Made by a program: the position numbers and the translations under genes. Source: Limanda limanda (lineage: Eukaryota; Chordata; Actinopteri; Pleuronectiformes; Pleuronectidae). From it: DNA of 64,000 bases. Location of the stretch: positions 18,915,118-18,979,117 of the forward strand of contig NC_083639.1 in NCBI RefSeq assembly GCF_963576545.1, in the 5' to 3' direction. The notes under the pieces were generated by a model, which was given only the letters and a program-made list of their open reading frames with translations, searched no databases and was not told where the DNA came from. Below are positions 26,811 through 40,711 of this stretch, piece after piece (position 1 is the stretch's first letter; every line of letters starts with the position of its first letter).

Positions 26811-27419
26811 GTCTTTATACTGATGTCATTTTTGTCCTTCACAAAAATTGTCAAATTTTCATTTCATTATATTTCTTATGTAATTCATGATACTGAAGAG
26901 GGTGACACATATTCTATAAAATTGCCAATTGAATCAACAAAATTCCTCATCACAAAATATTAGTCATCTTTGGTGCAGATGGGAATGGCCCAGGCCTGAA
27001 ACTGTTTAATCCAAACACAAAACCGCTGCAGCAGCGTTTAATTCTTTGCAGTTTGCTGCTTAAAACATGATGACATTCTCTGAGCAAAGGATGCAATGTG
27101 AGGGGACTGTTATTCAAAACTATAAAAACAATAATCTCAGGGGATGAAGAAAGGAAGACAAATAAAGATAAATAAGTCTGGCAGTTAAATATTATGCCTT
27201 AAAAAAAATAAAAATAAAAACTAACACAAGTTAGTTAGTTCTAGTCAAATTTGCAGTGGTACTTCATATAAACTCATTCAAGGGAATGTTTTGTGAAATA
27301 ATAAAAACAGCCAAGACCAAATGACAGATATAAAGCCAAAGACTTCTGTCCCTAGTCTGGTATTTACATCTTATTAAAAATCTGCTAAATGTGACTGAGT
27401 GAGTTAATTATGTACCGGG

Positions 27420-27421
<2 letters not shown>

Positions 27422-27479
<58 letters not shown>
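27422..27479. repeat. (CT)n microsatellite
   Basis: About 29 perfect CT units. Confidence 0.97.
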
Positions 27480-27482
<3 letters not shown>

Positions 27483-28477
27483 TTTGTGTAAAGCTGTGCT
27501 ATCTCCATCAGATGGTTATAGGCGCCCTCCTCTTTGCCTGAGGAGAAGGCTCTCTGGCCAGACACATTACTTTAAAGGCAACATCTCGTTGAGCACATCC
27601 TAACCTGCCCGGGGGGGGTGTGAGTGTCTGCATGTTTGGCTGTGTTTATGTTTTATCCTCGGGACCCTCGATTGTTGTTCATTTCCTGTGAAAAGACAAA
27701 ATAGACACATAAAGGCCAAAATGTGCTCTTCCCTGGCCTTCACCCACATCACAGCGCTTTTCCGCACAAGTGGCTAACCACAGATAATTATACAATTAAA
27801 ACAATTTTCCGCATCTATCTGTCAGACTGATCTAATTCACCATTCGAATGACACTAATGGAGTGAGCCTCTTTTCCTTTCTTTCCCCGAGCAAAGCCCCT
27901 TTTTTCATGTACTGTATCACACAGCGCCACAAAGCCATCTGCAGCAGAGGAAGACAGACAGAGCCAAGAGGAAATGCACTGTATTTGTTTAGCAGGATGT
28001 TAGTCAATAAAGTTAAGACCCGGCAGTTTTCATTACGTCCCACTGTGCAGCACAGTGCAGCGAGGAAACAGGGAGGCTCATTCGATTGTTGGTTCAAATT
28101 AACCCTTGGCTACAGAAAAAGGCAGAAACAGAGTGACCCTCTTATTTTCTGAGTCGCTTCCTTCAACTCAGGGTGGCATTAATAATTCATTATGACAAAA
28201 CACATTACCAGGGAAGCTGAATGTGAAAATACAGAGTCAAACGTGACAAAAAGTGTCACATTAAAGCTGGGTTCAGACATTTGGCGGCAGCATGTGGAAA
28301 ATAAATTGTGATCTTTCATTGTTTAAATGAACTGGAACATACAATTCCATTTCAATATTCATGTTGAATATTAGGTCCAGTGGCTGAACTGAAGAGCACT
28401 CCGACTATGCCATTTAGCAACACACACACTGACACACACTGACACACACACAGACACACACACAGACACACACACAG

Positions 28478-28510
<33 letters not shown>

Positions 28511-29518
28511 GTGTGAACCACACAGGGAGGATTCAGCCAAACCTTGATCTGGATATCCTGCAACTCTGTCCACCCAGTGTGGACAAGGAACACAGATAGG
28601 AACTACTCCTACACGAGTTCAAGGGAAGTGCTTGTGTGGCGCGGCTCTGTCCTCTTGCAACCATGCTTCACCAAATAAAATGGCAGCAGAGAGTTTTATG
28701 TTTATGAGCTATCCTAATGGGGATACACATATCCATTAGATATGAGTCTGCCTAGTGAGGGGGTCTGGTATTAACCCATAAGCAAGTGCCCCATCAGCAG
28801 ACAGGAAAAATCTGCCTTTTATGGCAACAGTTCACAGACTCAAGCCATTGGCCACAAAGCCCACAAATGAGGCGTTAAGAATTGTGGCAGGGCAGCAGCG
28901 AGATACGACCCTCCTCTCATCCGTGCATGAATCTGCCCTCTACCTCGCTTTCCTCCTCTCTTCTTCTTCGTCTTGTGTTCTACCTCTGCCCCTATTAAAA
29001 AAGATTATCTAACTGCCCGACAACACTCACTACACAATAACAACTGTCTTCTGCAACTGAATTCATTAATCTCATGTAATTTTTATAACTGAATGTTAAT
29101 TCGTATACACTATTTAATGGACATTTTCTGTAATTAATTGCCAGATGGAGGCAGGGCTAGGGCAGGAAAATTAAAAAACACAACCTGACGTGGAGATTGG
29201 GAAAGAGGGGGCAGCGATGGGCCTGCTGGGATGGTTTCATCATCATGCCTGACCCCCCCTGCTGCTGGGAATGGCAGGAGATGGCGGGAGCGGGGAGGAG
29301 ATAGACTCCTCTTCACAGTCAGAGATTTAATTGCACGCATATTCCATTACCTCTGCACAAATGTCACATTCTCTTCTGATCAGGGGGCACGGCCGCCACC
29401 GGCAGCATGGCTGGCGAGCAGCCAGACTATAGTGCAGAAACTGTTCAGCCAATCAGGGCTCCATGGGCAGACAGAGGTGAGCAGAGGGACAGAGAGACTA
29501 CAGTACGCCAAAGATATT
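27480..29518. other. Candidate conserved non-coding tract
   Basis: Dense in repeat-free, balanced blocks: 27480-27560, 27830-28200 (GAGTGAGCCTC...), 28680-29000 and 29130-29500. It is interrupted by a (CA)n compound at 28420-28508. Open frames here (96-135 codons) have no domains. Confidence 0.4.
28420..28508. repeat. Compound (CA)n with GACA/CAGA interruptions
   Basis: CA arrays broken at near-regular spacing by CTGACA, CAGACA and CAGCCA, then a clean run of about 14 CA units. Confidence 0.95.
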
Positions 29519-29664
29519 AAAAAAAAAAAAAAAAAGGGGAACCATGAACACAAAGCAGCTGACAGAGCCGCATTCAGCCAATGGGTAAAATGCATTGTTA
29601 TCAGAGGTCAAATGTTGATAATATTATTTTATTATTAGTAGTAGTAGTAGTAGTAGTAGTAGTA
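29519..29664. repeat. Poly(A) run and (TAG)n microsatellite
   Basis: A18 at 29519-29536, and about ten TAG units at 29634-29664 preceded by ATT units. Confidence 0.9.
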
Positions 29665-30134
29665 TATATATGTTATGGATGGTAGAACTTATTGGATTAA
29701 TATTTAGTATTTACATAAATGACACATAATACGGTAACGGAAAAAGCCAAATTACCTTTGAGTTTAACCTGAAAACTACTTTGGTGAACCAAACATTTTT
29801 GCATTAATAATAAAAAAAAAAAAAACACCTAACCTCATTTTGAACTTTGACCTTGTCAGGCTGCAAGTCAAGATGATTTTTTCAACTTAATATCGATAAA
29901 ATATCAGCAAATGGCAGAGAAATTCAAACACAATATTCTAGCGCCCCAGGAGAGGTCTTAAAATGCCACATTTTGTGCAATCAGTGGTCCATTACCCAAG
30001 ACACTCTGATCACGTTTGAGAGGCTTCAACCAATGTTTTTGTTTTTACAAAATGTGTTAAATTGATTGATTCCATTCACTCCAACTGGTCGAGGAAGATA
30101 CGGATTCTGGTTCTGTTAAACGTTTCTTCAAGTT

Positions 30135-30292
30135 ACAATTGAGTTTATTGTCTCCACAGTCACCAATGCTGCTTGTTGGGGGAACTGTTGGGTTTCTCTA
30201 TAATTTTCTAAGGTCTCAACCCTATTATGTAAAGTGCCCTGAGATATTTGTTGTGATATACAAAGAAAATTTAATTGAAATGAACTTTGTCA
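30135..30292 (+). repeat. Retroelement-type 3' tail repeat
   Basis: GGGTTTCTCTATAATTTTCT, GTAAAGTGCCCTGAGATATT, TGTTGTGATATACAAAGAAA and TTTAATTGAAATGAACTT follow the order of the very common teleost tail (GTAAAGTGCCTTGAGATAA, TTGTGATTTGGCGCTATAT, AAATTGAATTGAA). Confidence 0.65.
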
Positions 30293-31559
30293 AGAGGTGA
30301 AAGCATTTCAATGCTTGGAATTACAACTGTTGCCTAAAAATGTAACAAGTATGTATTATGTACTAATAACATAGTGGTTAATATTTCTCAAATCATTTCA
30401 TCAATTTCAAACCAGAGCTGTAGAATTAAGTATAATAATAATCTTGTTTAAAACTAATTAATTTAAAAGCTTAGAATCAGGACCAGCGGTACCAGGGGTT
30501 GTGATTTAGTCCTTACTGGACCTACTGATTTTAAACTGGGATAAGTGCCTTTTACATGAGCAGCCCCAGTCCTTTTCAAATCAATGACACAAATCTGACT
30601 TGTCAGCAACAACTGGGGCCTGGAAGCAGTTTATAAAAAAATACAGTGGTGGAGTTATATTTATCCAAAATAGTTGCAACATCAGTGAGTGAAATTACTC
30701 ATTTTCCCCCAAAGATTCAGTGCGACTCTACTATTTGTGTCTTTATCATTCAGGCTCATTCTCAGCTGAAAGATGAAGCCAATGAAAAGCTCAGAATAAA
30801 TCTGCTGGGCTCTGCCTCAAACTAGTTATGGACCTATACAAATAAGCCTAATAATCAAATCCACCAGTGCTTTGGAGTCATTTCACAGACTGACAGCACA
30901 CACATTGCTGTATGAAATAAGAGAAGGGTAAGTAGGAAGCTTGCCACATACCCTGATCACTGGTGCTAGACTGATTGGCACTCCATTCCACCAATCAGAA
31001 TTCAGCTTCCAGTCTTGAGGGCACGACCACAGAGGGTTTCAGAGAGGATACAAACAAAGAGAGAGAGAGAGAGAGAGAGAGGTGAGAAAGACGGGAAAGA
31101 TACAACGATTATATACAGGAAGTGAAAAGGTGGGGAAAGCCCCTTCCCATGTCCATTGAGCCCACATGTACAGAAATGATTCAGAGTACTGTCAAACGTG
31201 AACGTGATCCTCGTCAGCCACAAGTACATGATGCGTATGACACACTGATTCCTGCTGGCGCGCCCTGGCCTACATGCATATCTAACTTTCATATCTGAAC
31301 ATGCAGATGAGCAACAGAGGTTGAATCACAGTAGCTTGGCTCAGTTTGACTTTAAAACAGTTTCCCTTTGGTTACCTGTGAGAGCCCACTTAAAACACAT
31401 TCATTTCAAATGGCTGTATGTGATGTAAGTCATAATAAATGTAAAGTATAGAGGGAGAAATGTCTTAAAACAATTAAATATGAAATACCAGACTAGCACT
31501 CAATGGAGCTGATTCCTGCGCCAAGGAAAAACAATCGCATTGATATCCACTTCAAAAAT
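30293..31559. other. Putative foxp1 intron
   Basis: (GA)n at 31060-31082; otherwise no feature recognised. Confidence 0.5.
31060..31082. repeat. (GA)n microsatellite
   Basis: About 11 GA units. Confidence 0.9.
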
Positions 31560-31685
31560 GCATGTGTTCTATTGTGACCCATACCACATCCTTCCACCAA
31601 ATTGTGTTAAAATCGGTTGGGTTGATATTGTTTAATCTTTGCTTACAAACAAACCAACAAACAAACAGATTGGGGTAAACATTAT
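31560..31685 (-). repeat. Dispersed repeat family A, minus orientation
   Basis: Plus-strand ACCCATACCACATCCTTCCA, then AATCGGTTGGGTTGATATTG, then AACAAACCAACAAACAAACA is the reverse complement of the family seen at 2085-2305. Confidence 0.65.
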
Positions 31686-33419
31686 ATGCTTGGCAGGGGT
31701 AACTACTGAATAGTTTTGTACAATTTAAGTTTCCAAATAGGACAAATTAAAATATGCAAGAAAATAATTAATTGTCCTATTAGACACACTACTGATGTAA
31801 CATTGCAAGCATGCACATGATATAAATAAGATGTGCTAAGACATTTCAGCACCATAAAAAGGCTACACAGTCACGTCATTGCATGATATAAAATCGGAGA
31901 TGTATGATTGCTCTGGAGAATGAATTCAAGGTCATAGTGGTGAACGGACCCTTCAATGGTCGCCACCTTAGAATAATATTACACAGGTTTTTTGCATTGA
32001 TGATGAATGGCTGGCACCATAACAAAAACATCTGAAACAAGCTGGACGTTTTGCTTATTCAAAAACCTGGTGTTAAGCTCAAAAGTATTCATCTGGAGCC
32101 AGATTAACAAGTGGAAAGATGCTAATGACTTCCACATACGATTCAGATCATGCAAATAAGGCAGCAGAATGGATGGCTTCTGGTGCTGTCCCTGTCACAG
32201 ATGTCATGGCCGCATGTGTGGCTTGTTGCCCCGTGATTTATGTGTGTGCGACTTTGTTGTTTCATGTGGTCCGGCAGCACTGCAAAGCAATCCAGCTCCC
32301 GGCTAATTGGTCCCGCTCCATGAGTAAGCGTGTCAAAAACCGAATCTATAACTCTATTTGTGTGCGTAGCGGTCTAGCTGTCCAACCAGACACAACAAAC
32401 CACAGCCCCAACGTCCCAACTCCTCATAATTCACCAGTGTGGAATTCCACTAACTCCTTTACTGCAGTCGTTGTTTCCACAGCCTGTCCACATTCCTGGG
32501 CCAACCATCAGCCCCAGATAAGACCCTTCTGATTACTCGCTTGCATGCCTGTCATTACTCCCAAAAATATGTTGATCCCACAAGACAGTTCCCCCCAATG
32601 GATTTATGGCCACACTATTGTATCTCCATGCCCCAAAAGGAGCTAAGTCCCCTCACTTTGGGATCAACAACAGAGGGCACTCAGGGTCTTCAGTTGAACT
32701 TGCTGCCATGTCTCCTACATAACACTGAAGCTTTCGAAAGTACTTAAGAATATACAGAAGAGAATTGTGTGCGGTCTCACAATAGGGATGTTAAAACAGC
32801 ATGGGGGTAAATAGAAGATAGCTTTGATCTTGGGTCTTGGTTGGACTAGTGCACAAGTGGTAATGTTTTATAGTGTAATCTGTCCATAAAAAAGACTAAA
32901 CAATCAAACACTTCAAGATGTACAGCAAGCTAAGATGCCAACATAAAGTTAAAAATGTTCACCTCCTACAATAAAGCTGTCTCGATTTGTGGTTGTCTGC
33001 TGCCAGCTGCTGAACTCTCAGATCACACTATGAACATGTGGTTGTAATCGTCCACCTTTTCACTCAAGTTACAAACTGTGTCAGTTTCTGAAGATAGTCT
33101 ACTATGAGCCACTTTGCAGCATGTGTGTTAATTGCCACTCATTTGCGAGGTCATACACAAACTAGACAGGTTTCTGAAGCTGTCTGTCCTTGTTGAAAAG
33201 TATGAGTAGGGTGAGAAATTAGCACGCGGCAGGTGATGATGACAGATATGGTCAAAATAGAAATAAGTATGGGTCACCTGATACACATGCGATAACTTAA
33301 AGTTGAACACAAAAGACACGTTACATGTTTTTTGCATGATGCCGTTGTTGTTTGTCTTGATAACCCTGATGGACCCATGGGAACTCAACAAAACGTCTAG
33401 GAGAATTTGTTTTGTCAAT
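31686..33419. other. Putative foxp1 intron
   Basis: Candidate conserved block at 32100-32560 with balanced composition (GCTAATTGGTCCCGC and surroundings), open for 137 codons on the plus strand without any domain. The rest is unremarkable. Confidence 0.45.
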
Positions 33420-33640
33420 CCAAGTAGACGTCTTCTTCAGCGTTTTCCAAACTCTTTTTCATCCTGTGATATGTGTTATCTTCCAGTACAGCATTGGTCA
33501 CATGTTAAACGTCATCGACCCACCCGCTCGTTTTCCACAGACATTTTCCTGCTGTATTGTCACATGGGCTCACTCTGACATTTTTCAGATATTTTCCTGG
33601 GGGCTGGAAGGAAAAGGTCCAGAAGTGGTTTGGAGCACAC
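33420..33640. repeat. Dispersed repeat family E copy
   Basis: CTCTTTTTCATCCTGTGATA matches 9169-9187 (CTCTTTTTCATCCTGATATG). Further landmarks are ACGTCATCGACCCACCCG and ACAGACATTTTCCTGCTG. Confidence 0.5.
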
Positions 33641-36600
33641 AGTCCAAACTTCAGTCTCTGAGTCTTAGTAGATCTAAACAATAGCTCTGTATCAATACAG
33701 CTATAACACGTCTATCTAGATATTATACGTGAGCAAATATGGCATTGTCTGAAAATATTTTTGGGGGTATTTTTAGATTATAACTATTAATCAAGAGATA
33801 TTTCTCACCCCCACCAGCTAAACTTCTTTCAGAAGTGTATGTGCATTCACAAGCTACAATATGTTGCTATAGAACCTTTATGTTTTTACAGTACAATATC
33901 ATTCATAAATATATTTCTACAACAATCTCATATTCTATCACTCGCTGCTGCTGAGGGTGTCTCATTAGGAGAGAGGTGATTAGTTCAGATGTGGAAGTGC
34001 CATCCCTGTGCCCCTGATAATCATAAAACAAAACAAAAACTTTGGCTTCTGTGTCTATCGTATTGAGAAGTAGGTGGCCCTTAGTTCCATGGGCATCAAT
34101 GCATGCATGATGCCTTAAATCTGTGCTGTGTTGCCATGTTATATTACACCCTGAATAACAATAAGGAACTTTTGTAACCTATTCAAATTCATTAAAATGA
34201 AGGAAATCTGAGAGAGAGAAAGACATAGGGCAAAATAAGCCATGCATAAACAAGAAACAATATTCTCAAAAGAACTATAGACCCCACACATCCATAAAGA
34301 GAGTGAGATAGATCTCCACTGCAGCTCACCTCACCCTGGCTCCACCCTCACTCCACCAGATTCAAACCAGTGACCAGGTATTACTGACGCTGCGTTGGGG
34401 GGGGCATTGGTGTTGTATTGGATCAATGGCTTGACCCATTAAGTCACACCACTCCCAGAACCTCATCCACTAAGGGCCAGTCTTTGGGAACACCCCTAGC
34501 TGACCCATGCTGCTTGGGACAATTACTAGAGAGTGGTCTTTCAGGGCCGACGCCCACTTGACCCGGTAGCGTAAAGACATGGAGGAGATCCACATGATTT
34601 AAACTCCTTCCCAAGACGTGCTGACAAGGTTAGAGGGTCAAAGCAGACATTAACAGGTCAGTGTGTGGCCCACTTGGGAACAATTACTCCCAGTCACAGC
34701 TAAGTGGACACTTGATTGAACACGACAGAGGCAGGACACACTTCCCACAGATAACAATCCCCAGAGCCATTTAGGATAAAAAGCCCTTGTGATACAGCCT
34801 TTATGGGCAAAATTCATCTTCCTTTTCCCTTTTAAAAGAATGTGAGAGTGTGATAGAGAGCCATTCTCTAGAAGAGATGAGTCTCTCAAAGCATTACCAT
34901 TTTCTAGCAATACTAATAGCTACTTATGACACAGAAACAATTACAAGGTGACTGGGAGAAAAAGCTAAACAATGGGACGAGCTGTTGAGATTCCATTTTT
35001 TCATTCATGGAAAAAAGTAATCTCACAAAAGAAATAGTGCTGGCTCACAACAGAGTTTGACTTCAGGTTCAAAACAACAACAGCAAAACTCGACCCACAG
35101 TAAAAACTTAACACAGGGACATGAACACAACAATTTATAAATCTCTCATCTCTAAATAACTGTGTGGGTGCTGCGTTTTTTGTTGTTGTGCTGGTCAACC
35201 TTTAACCTACTGACCGTTTGACCTCTCTCCCAACACACAACTACAACTTTGCCTTGAACATTTTGTGTCATGCATACACTCACCAAAAAATACACTCCCC
35301 AACCCTCAGTTGTATCATTTCACAACTCAATACTAAATCATTTGTATAACTTTAACATATTCTGCAGTGGAGAAAAAATTAAGCAGATGTTTGAGGATAG
35401 TTGGAGCCGATAAAATACTTATGTGCATCTCTGTGTCAAATGGTCACTCTTGTCCTTAAGTCTCTTCGTACACAAATGGGGCTTATCGATTCGCGAACAC
35501 ATTTCCCCAACATTTGCATAAGCTGTGTGTTGTTTTTGAGGTATTGTTTCTCTTTTTTTCTGGGTCTTTGTTTGTTTATTTTGTTAGAAAATCAGTTGCA
35601 CGTTGTCCCTCGGTCTGCAGGCTGGTGCAGCAGCTGTTGGTTGTTAGTGGCTGGAGATGACACAGTTCACCACTTCTTCAAGAGACACCCAGGAGTCCAG
35701 AGACCAGCACAGCTGCAGTGCAGGGAAGCTGCTCATCACTCTCCCTGCTCACTCTCACTTTTCTGCAGAACCAACATTTGCAGGGAGAAGAAAAACAGAC
35801 TCCAATATCTGTCTCCTGTCCCAGTTCATTAAGGGGGTTATTTCAAATTTATGTAGGACCCGTGAGAAACAACCTTACCAAAGATTTCGGCAAAGTGAAA
35901 CAACATTAAGCCATTTGCGCATGCAGAGTGCAAAAGCAACAGGCCCACGGGCTGACCCATTGGTTGTTGTGGCAGTCAGCTTTATTCCCCAGGATGGTTT
36001 TGTAACCAAGTGGGCATCATGTGAATACCATCTGGGTACCACTTATTTAAAGCTGGCAGAAGTCCCGTGGCAGGCAGCCTGGCAATGAGGAGAAGGGAAT
36101 AAATTGCATCATTTACTTAACATGCATTTACCGTTGCGCCCTTTAAAAGCCCATGACTAAATAATTTGTTTTTTCGGGGTGCCAGTTTCTGCTGTCAGCC
36201 AATTTGTGTTGTAGTTGTGCGACAAACAGAGCGACTGTCAAAGGGCTGATAAAGGAGGTACCGAGATGTTAACCACATGAAATCGCATTTAACACCAAGT
36301 ATATTAAAAGCCCTCAATCCATTTACACTAAAGAAATCTCCCAGTGCATTGTGCACTACACAGAATCCATACACAGACAATAAACACATTGTAATTATAA
36401 TGCCAACTCTTTAATTACGTGTGTCATTTGGGGATGGTCGAGCTCACTAATTGTCAGAGTGATGTGAGAGGACTGGGGGAGGCAAAAAGGAGATCAAGCC
36501 TCGGGCCCAATGAGAACCATATTCCCCGCTCTCCAAGCGTGTTAGAAGGCAGAAAATTCAATTGGCATGGTTCCAAAGAAGAACAGTCCAAACAGCCTTA

Positions 36601-39259
36601 ATCAGCAGGGAATAACTCCATGCAAATGATTTACATTAGCACAAGTAAAGAGAGCAGAAAAATATCTAAGGTTTCACTCCCAGAAAATGAAAGAAAAGAA
36701 CATCTTTGTTTCCTTTAACCACACTGCCAGTGTCCTTGTTAGAAACAGGTAGTTTTACTTGCCAACATAAAATTGTATACTATCTAAAGAGGCATAAAAG
36801 GACATGTAAAGACTTTAACCTATTTTTATTGGACAGAGAATAAGAAACAATTGATAAACAGCTAAATACTTCACAACATAGATTATGTGTAATTACCACC
36901 TCACTTTGCTTAGACAATGCATATGCAATATATCAATTACATAATGAATCTTTCTCGAATTGCTATTGATGAAAATTATACTGCAATAATTATTGTAATT
37001 GTTTAATTGTAAAGCCAAATGTACTAATAATAAAATTCTAATAATATAATTATAACTGAGGCCCTTCTTGCTGTTAGGGGCCCACTGCACCTTGTGCAAA
37101 CAAGACCATATCAATATTATAAATTTTTACTTTTTTCCCTTCAAAAACATAAATCTTTAAAGTTAAGTTTTACTTCAGTTTTAACTTTAAATTCAGGGTT
37201 TGAGTCCCTGTGCATTTATTTTCCTAGTTGGAAACTGACATCAGCAGCAGTGTGGTGAAACCAGACTAGGACCAAGAGAGAGAATGGATTGTTGATACCA
37301 TGTTACTGAGACAGAGAGACATGTAGGATAATAAAGACTTAATTTTCTGCGAAAGGACTGGTCATAATCAGTGCTCATGTTCTGTCATTAGAGTGAACAG
37401 GAGCTCATACTTAACTGTCGCAGGTTAGAACCAAAAGTGTTGACATTTAAGATTTGACTTTTCAGAGACACAAATCAAGGGGTTTCGCATTATAAATTGC
37501 ACCTTCCTTAGAAAGCACCTGACCACATAAAAGCACAAACTACACTAGGTGTTTTGGATACATTTTGCATGGGCTTAATGTGTGTCCTTTAGTAATCCAA
37601 ACCAGTACTGTGATGCAAAAGCTTACAGTATATCAACACCATGCACAATTATCTGCTGTGTATGTTTTAACTTTTCGCTCTACCTGTTGCTGATGAAAAC
37701 AGTCAACGTCTTTCAGCAAAAGCATTGTCTGTTTAGAACTTGTTTTTCCAAGTCAGGTATGTTGTTGCTCATTTGTGTATCAGAGTCCAAACTAGAAGTG
37801 AATGTCCTGAGATAGCCTCCATTATTAGTAGATGCAGTATATGGCAGTGGCTGTGGTGGACAAACATCACTGGCTAAATTATTTAAACTGCCATAAGTAC
37901 AGTGCACCCTGAAGACACTTTTCTCAGATGAATCATCAGCCAAGCTATGAGATATGTCAGTTAGGCAATGAGAAACTGTCTCTGCCATTGTTTACATATT
38001 TACTAGCACTACGCGGTTGGCCTTGATAAGAACAACAGTCTCACAGCTCCCAATCGCATGATCTCACTTGGTCGGAAAAAAAGAGCTGTCACTGTGAATC
38101 TGGTGGAAGGGTGTGGCATTGCAATCAATGAAGTTGGAGAAACACTAACAAAACAAAGCTATTATTGGTCTCGCAGCATGAAATCATGCATTAGCTAAGC
38201 TGAAACAGTCAATCCTGCACCAGTTGGTCTACAATTTACTGCTCAAATTGTTCTCACCTCTGCTTTTTCCATTCCTGTGTCTATGTGAGGTTCAACTGAA
38301 CACTTCACTGTGCCCCGCAAGGTCTTTTACACAGCGCCGCTATTGATAAAAGAGATCAGAGCGCCTGAGAGGGGGAGAAAGAGTGCATGAAGGATACAGA
38401 GTTTTCATCTATTATCCATCTCCTATTCTAATGCAGCCATTATGCTCCAAAAAGAGACTGCTCATCTATTCATTTTATGAGGCATTTGAAAAAAGATGAC
38501 ACTGCAAGAGGGTTGGACTGAGTGATTAAAATTCTTTGAATTAGCCCTTCAGTCACTGCTTACAATTGTGCATAAAGTACACAGAAATGCACTCAAAAGC
38601 CTGGCCCAACTCCACTCTGTAGTATGATATGAAAAGATTGATTTACTCATTCCTCTATGCTGGTTGTTTTCAGTGTGAGGAATCGATTGGTCAACACATT
38701 AAAAGCTTGTACATTATGCACTCCGTATACACAACATGAAAAAGCCTTTAGAAAAAGATCCAATAACTAAGAACGGCTGATTGCTTAAACTGCACCATAC
38801 TTACAGCGTTTAGAACAGGTGTAGCACATTTTCAACAAAAGGCTAGAAACGGTTCACAGTGAATGGCAAACAGTAACAAACAGGGTGGAAAACAACTCTG
38901 GGACCTGCTGCTTATGATGCTGAAGCACTTTGATGTCACTTGTTAGTATAACACTATGACTCGTTAACTAACTCTCTAGGCTACTTGTAGACCATGTTAC
39001 AAAAAAAACAAATCTGTTTAATTAAAATTAAAATAAAAACTGATATAAACGAAATAATTTACAAGGGCAATTCAATAGATTTAATAGACAATAAATACCT
39101 CCACAAACGGGGTGTTTTTCTTTTTTACATTTTCAAGTTTTACCAGGAAATAATTCATGTATCTTGCTGGAAAAAGACAGTCATATTTAGAGGACTGATA
39201 TCTTTAAGTGTGTGCATTTTCATTTGGTTTGATTGAATAAAAGGGACAGTTGGGTCTTA
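33640..39259. other. Putative foxp1 intron
   Basis: No gene recognised. Candidate conserved block at 36120-36600; otherwise A/T-rich unique DNA. Two overlapping 143-codon frames at 35401-36088 show no domain. A tRNA-like B-box match (GATTCAAAC near 34360) is too isolated to call a SINE. Confidence 0.5.
36120..36600. promoter_or_regulatory. Candidate conserved non-coding element
   Basis: Repeat-free block with TTGTAATTATAATGCC, CTTTAATTACGTGTGTC and CTCACTAATTGTC, i.e. several homeodomain cores within about 80 bp (36390-36455). Confidence 0.4.
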
Positions 39260-39640
39260 GAAGTGGACCTCTGTAAAGCCGTTTTCAGACATTACCTCTG
39301 GGTAAAAAGCAGAGAATTGGCGACAGAGTTTACCCGTAGTTTGCCTTACACACATGGACAACAGAGCGGGAGGTTCTCTGCACATTCACAACACCAACAA
39401 ATCCTCCACATTATTCAGGCAATAGTTGTAGCAGCCGGGTGCAGCAGAGCGAGGCAGGAAGTGACATATTAACACAGCTGCGGAGATCACATGATTTTGT
39501 TTACAGCGCCCAGACACCGTTGTCAGCTCTTATCACCACTATCTTTCCTGACATATTGTACTTTTTTTTTTTTTGGTTTCTGTCGTGTGTTAGAAACGTC
39601 ATCAACACATTTTTTCTATTGAGCAATTTAAATTTGTAAC
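39260..39640. repeat. Dispersed repeat family E
   Basis: GAGTTTACCCGTAGTTTGCC, GAGGTTCTCTGCACATTCAC and GTGTTAGAAACGTCATCAACAC. The last part recurs at 33500-33520 as ATGTTAAACGTCATCGACCC. Confidence 0.5.
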
Positions 39641-39839
39641 ATCCTTTGGGGGCCATACTTACAATGTTTTACCCTATTGTACTTTGTACAAAAGAGATGA
39701 GTCTCAAATGTATCACTAAACTCTCTAATACGATGGCGGAAACTGCTCTTCTTTGGTGAAGTGTCTGATGTCATATGGTAATGGTGATAATACTACCCAC
39801 AGCAAGTTTTCCTGGATTGAGTCAGTCAGTCCTGGGCAG

Positions 39840-40706
39840 AACTGACTGTGTAAGAGTCCGTTTTGAGAAGACCTGCTTACAGCAGCAAGTCATTGCAAAC
39901 AGAGATGAGAACTTCAGTTAATATCTCCTCAGAAAAGGAAAATCCTCAGGACGTACATTCAGTTTATAGAGCTCTAACAGAGGAAGTTGTTGTACTTCAC
40001 TTTGAGCTTCTCGTTGTATTGCAGTTGGATTATTTCATGTCGGTTGTCAGGAACATCAACAGGTTCTACATTCAATGGATTAACAAATATTTTCAGCTCC
40101 TTTTGTCTACTTGTCATGTCCTGAAACCTCTCGCTAAATGCCTGAAGGTGTTTTGCAAACTCACATGCAAATTCAGATGTCAACGCAGGTTGTTGTTCTT
40201 GCATAGTTGGAACACAATGCACAGGGTTGGCACAAAATGCACAATTTTACTCTCCCTGACTCAAGCAGCTGTGCAGCGGTACAAGCCTCCTTCACAAATT
40301 CTCCCAGTATTCAAAACTAGCGTTGTCTATGTCAGAATGTGGTCATCTGGAAGATGCTTGTTGGACACCCAAACTCGGCCACAGAGTTGTATTTAAAGTG
40401 CATTTCTTCTGTCAACTCATCTAGTTAAGCTGCATGTTTCCATCTGTAATCGTGATCGAATCAGCCTTCTCATCACTGCAAGTGCTTCCCATGAACTCTA
40501 CACATTGGTTTGTCTTTTACTTCAACAAAGATGTTCGTTTCCTCCTGAAGAGAAAATTCAGCACTTTTTTTCTTGACATGCTGCTCGTCAGCGATGAGAC
40601 GAAACATCTACGTGAAAAATGCAGTCATGAGAATTGTTTAGATTTTTTTGTTTTATTCATAAAGGAATTGTTTCATGGGTCGCAGGTTGGAGGTTCCCCA
40701 CCCCTG
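39840..40706 (-). mobile_element. Decayed hAT-type transposon fragment (copy 1)
   Basis: Plus-strand AGGTTCCCCACCCCTG at 40691-40706 is the reverse complement of the hAT terminal repeat CAGGGGTGGGGAACCT. Minus-strand reading at 39974-40222 gives FACEFAKHLQAFSERFQDM, then ELKIFVNPLNVEPVDVPDNR, then EIIQLQYNEKLKVKYNN. This is the conserved C-terminal transposase stretch of the GTF2IRD2/ZBED-like hAT group. The catalytic part is missing and frames are interrupted, so it is dead. The left terminus is absent. The 177-codon plus-strand frame across it is an antisense shadow. Confidence 0.75.
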
Positions 40707-40711
40707 GGTTG

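Noticed and set aside
34330..34420. tRNA-derived SINE suggested by a B-box-like GATTCAAAC
   Set aside because: No A box at the right spacing, no tail, and no second copy in the window.
35401..36088. Two overlapping 143-codon plus-strand frames
   Set aside because: No domain, no splice logic, and low-complexity runs typical of chance frames.
39863..40396. 177-codon plus-strand open frame
   Set aside because: It is antisense to the recognisable hAT transposase fragment on the minus strand (ELKIFVNPLNVEPVDVPDNR) and has no domain of its own.
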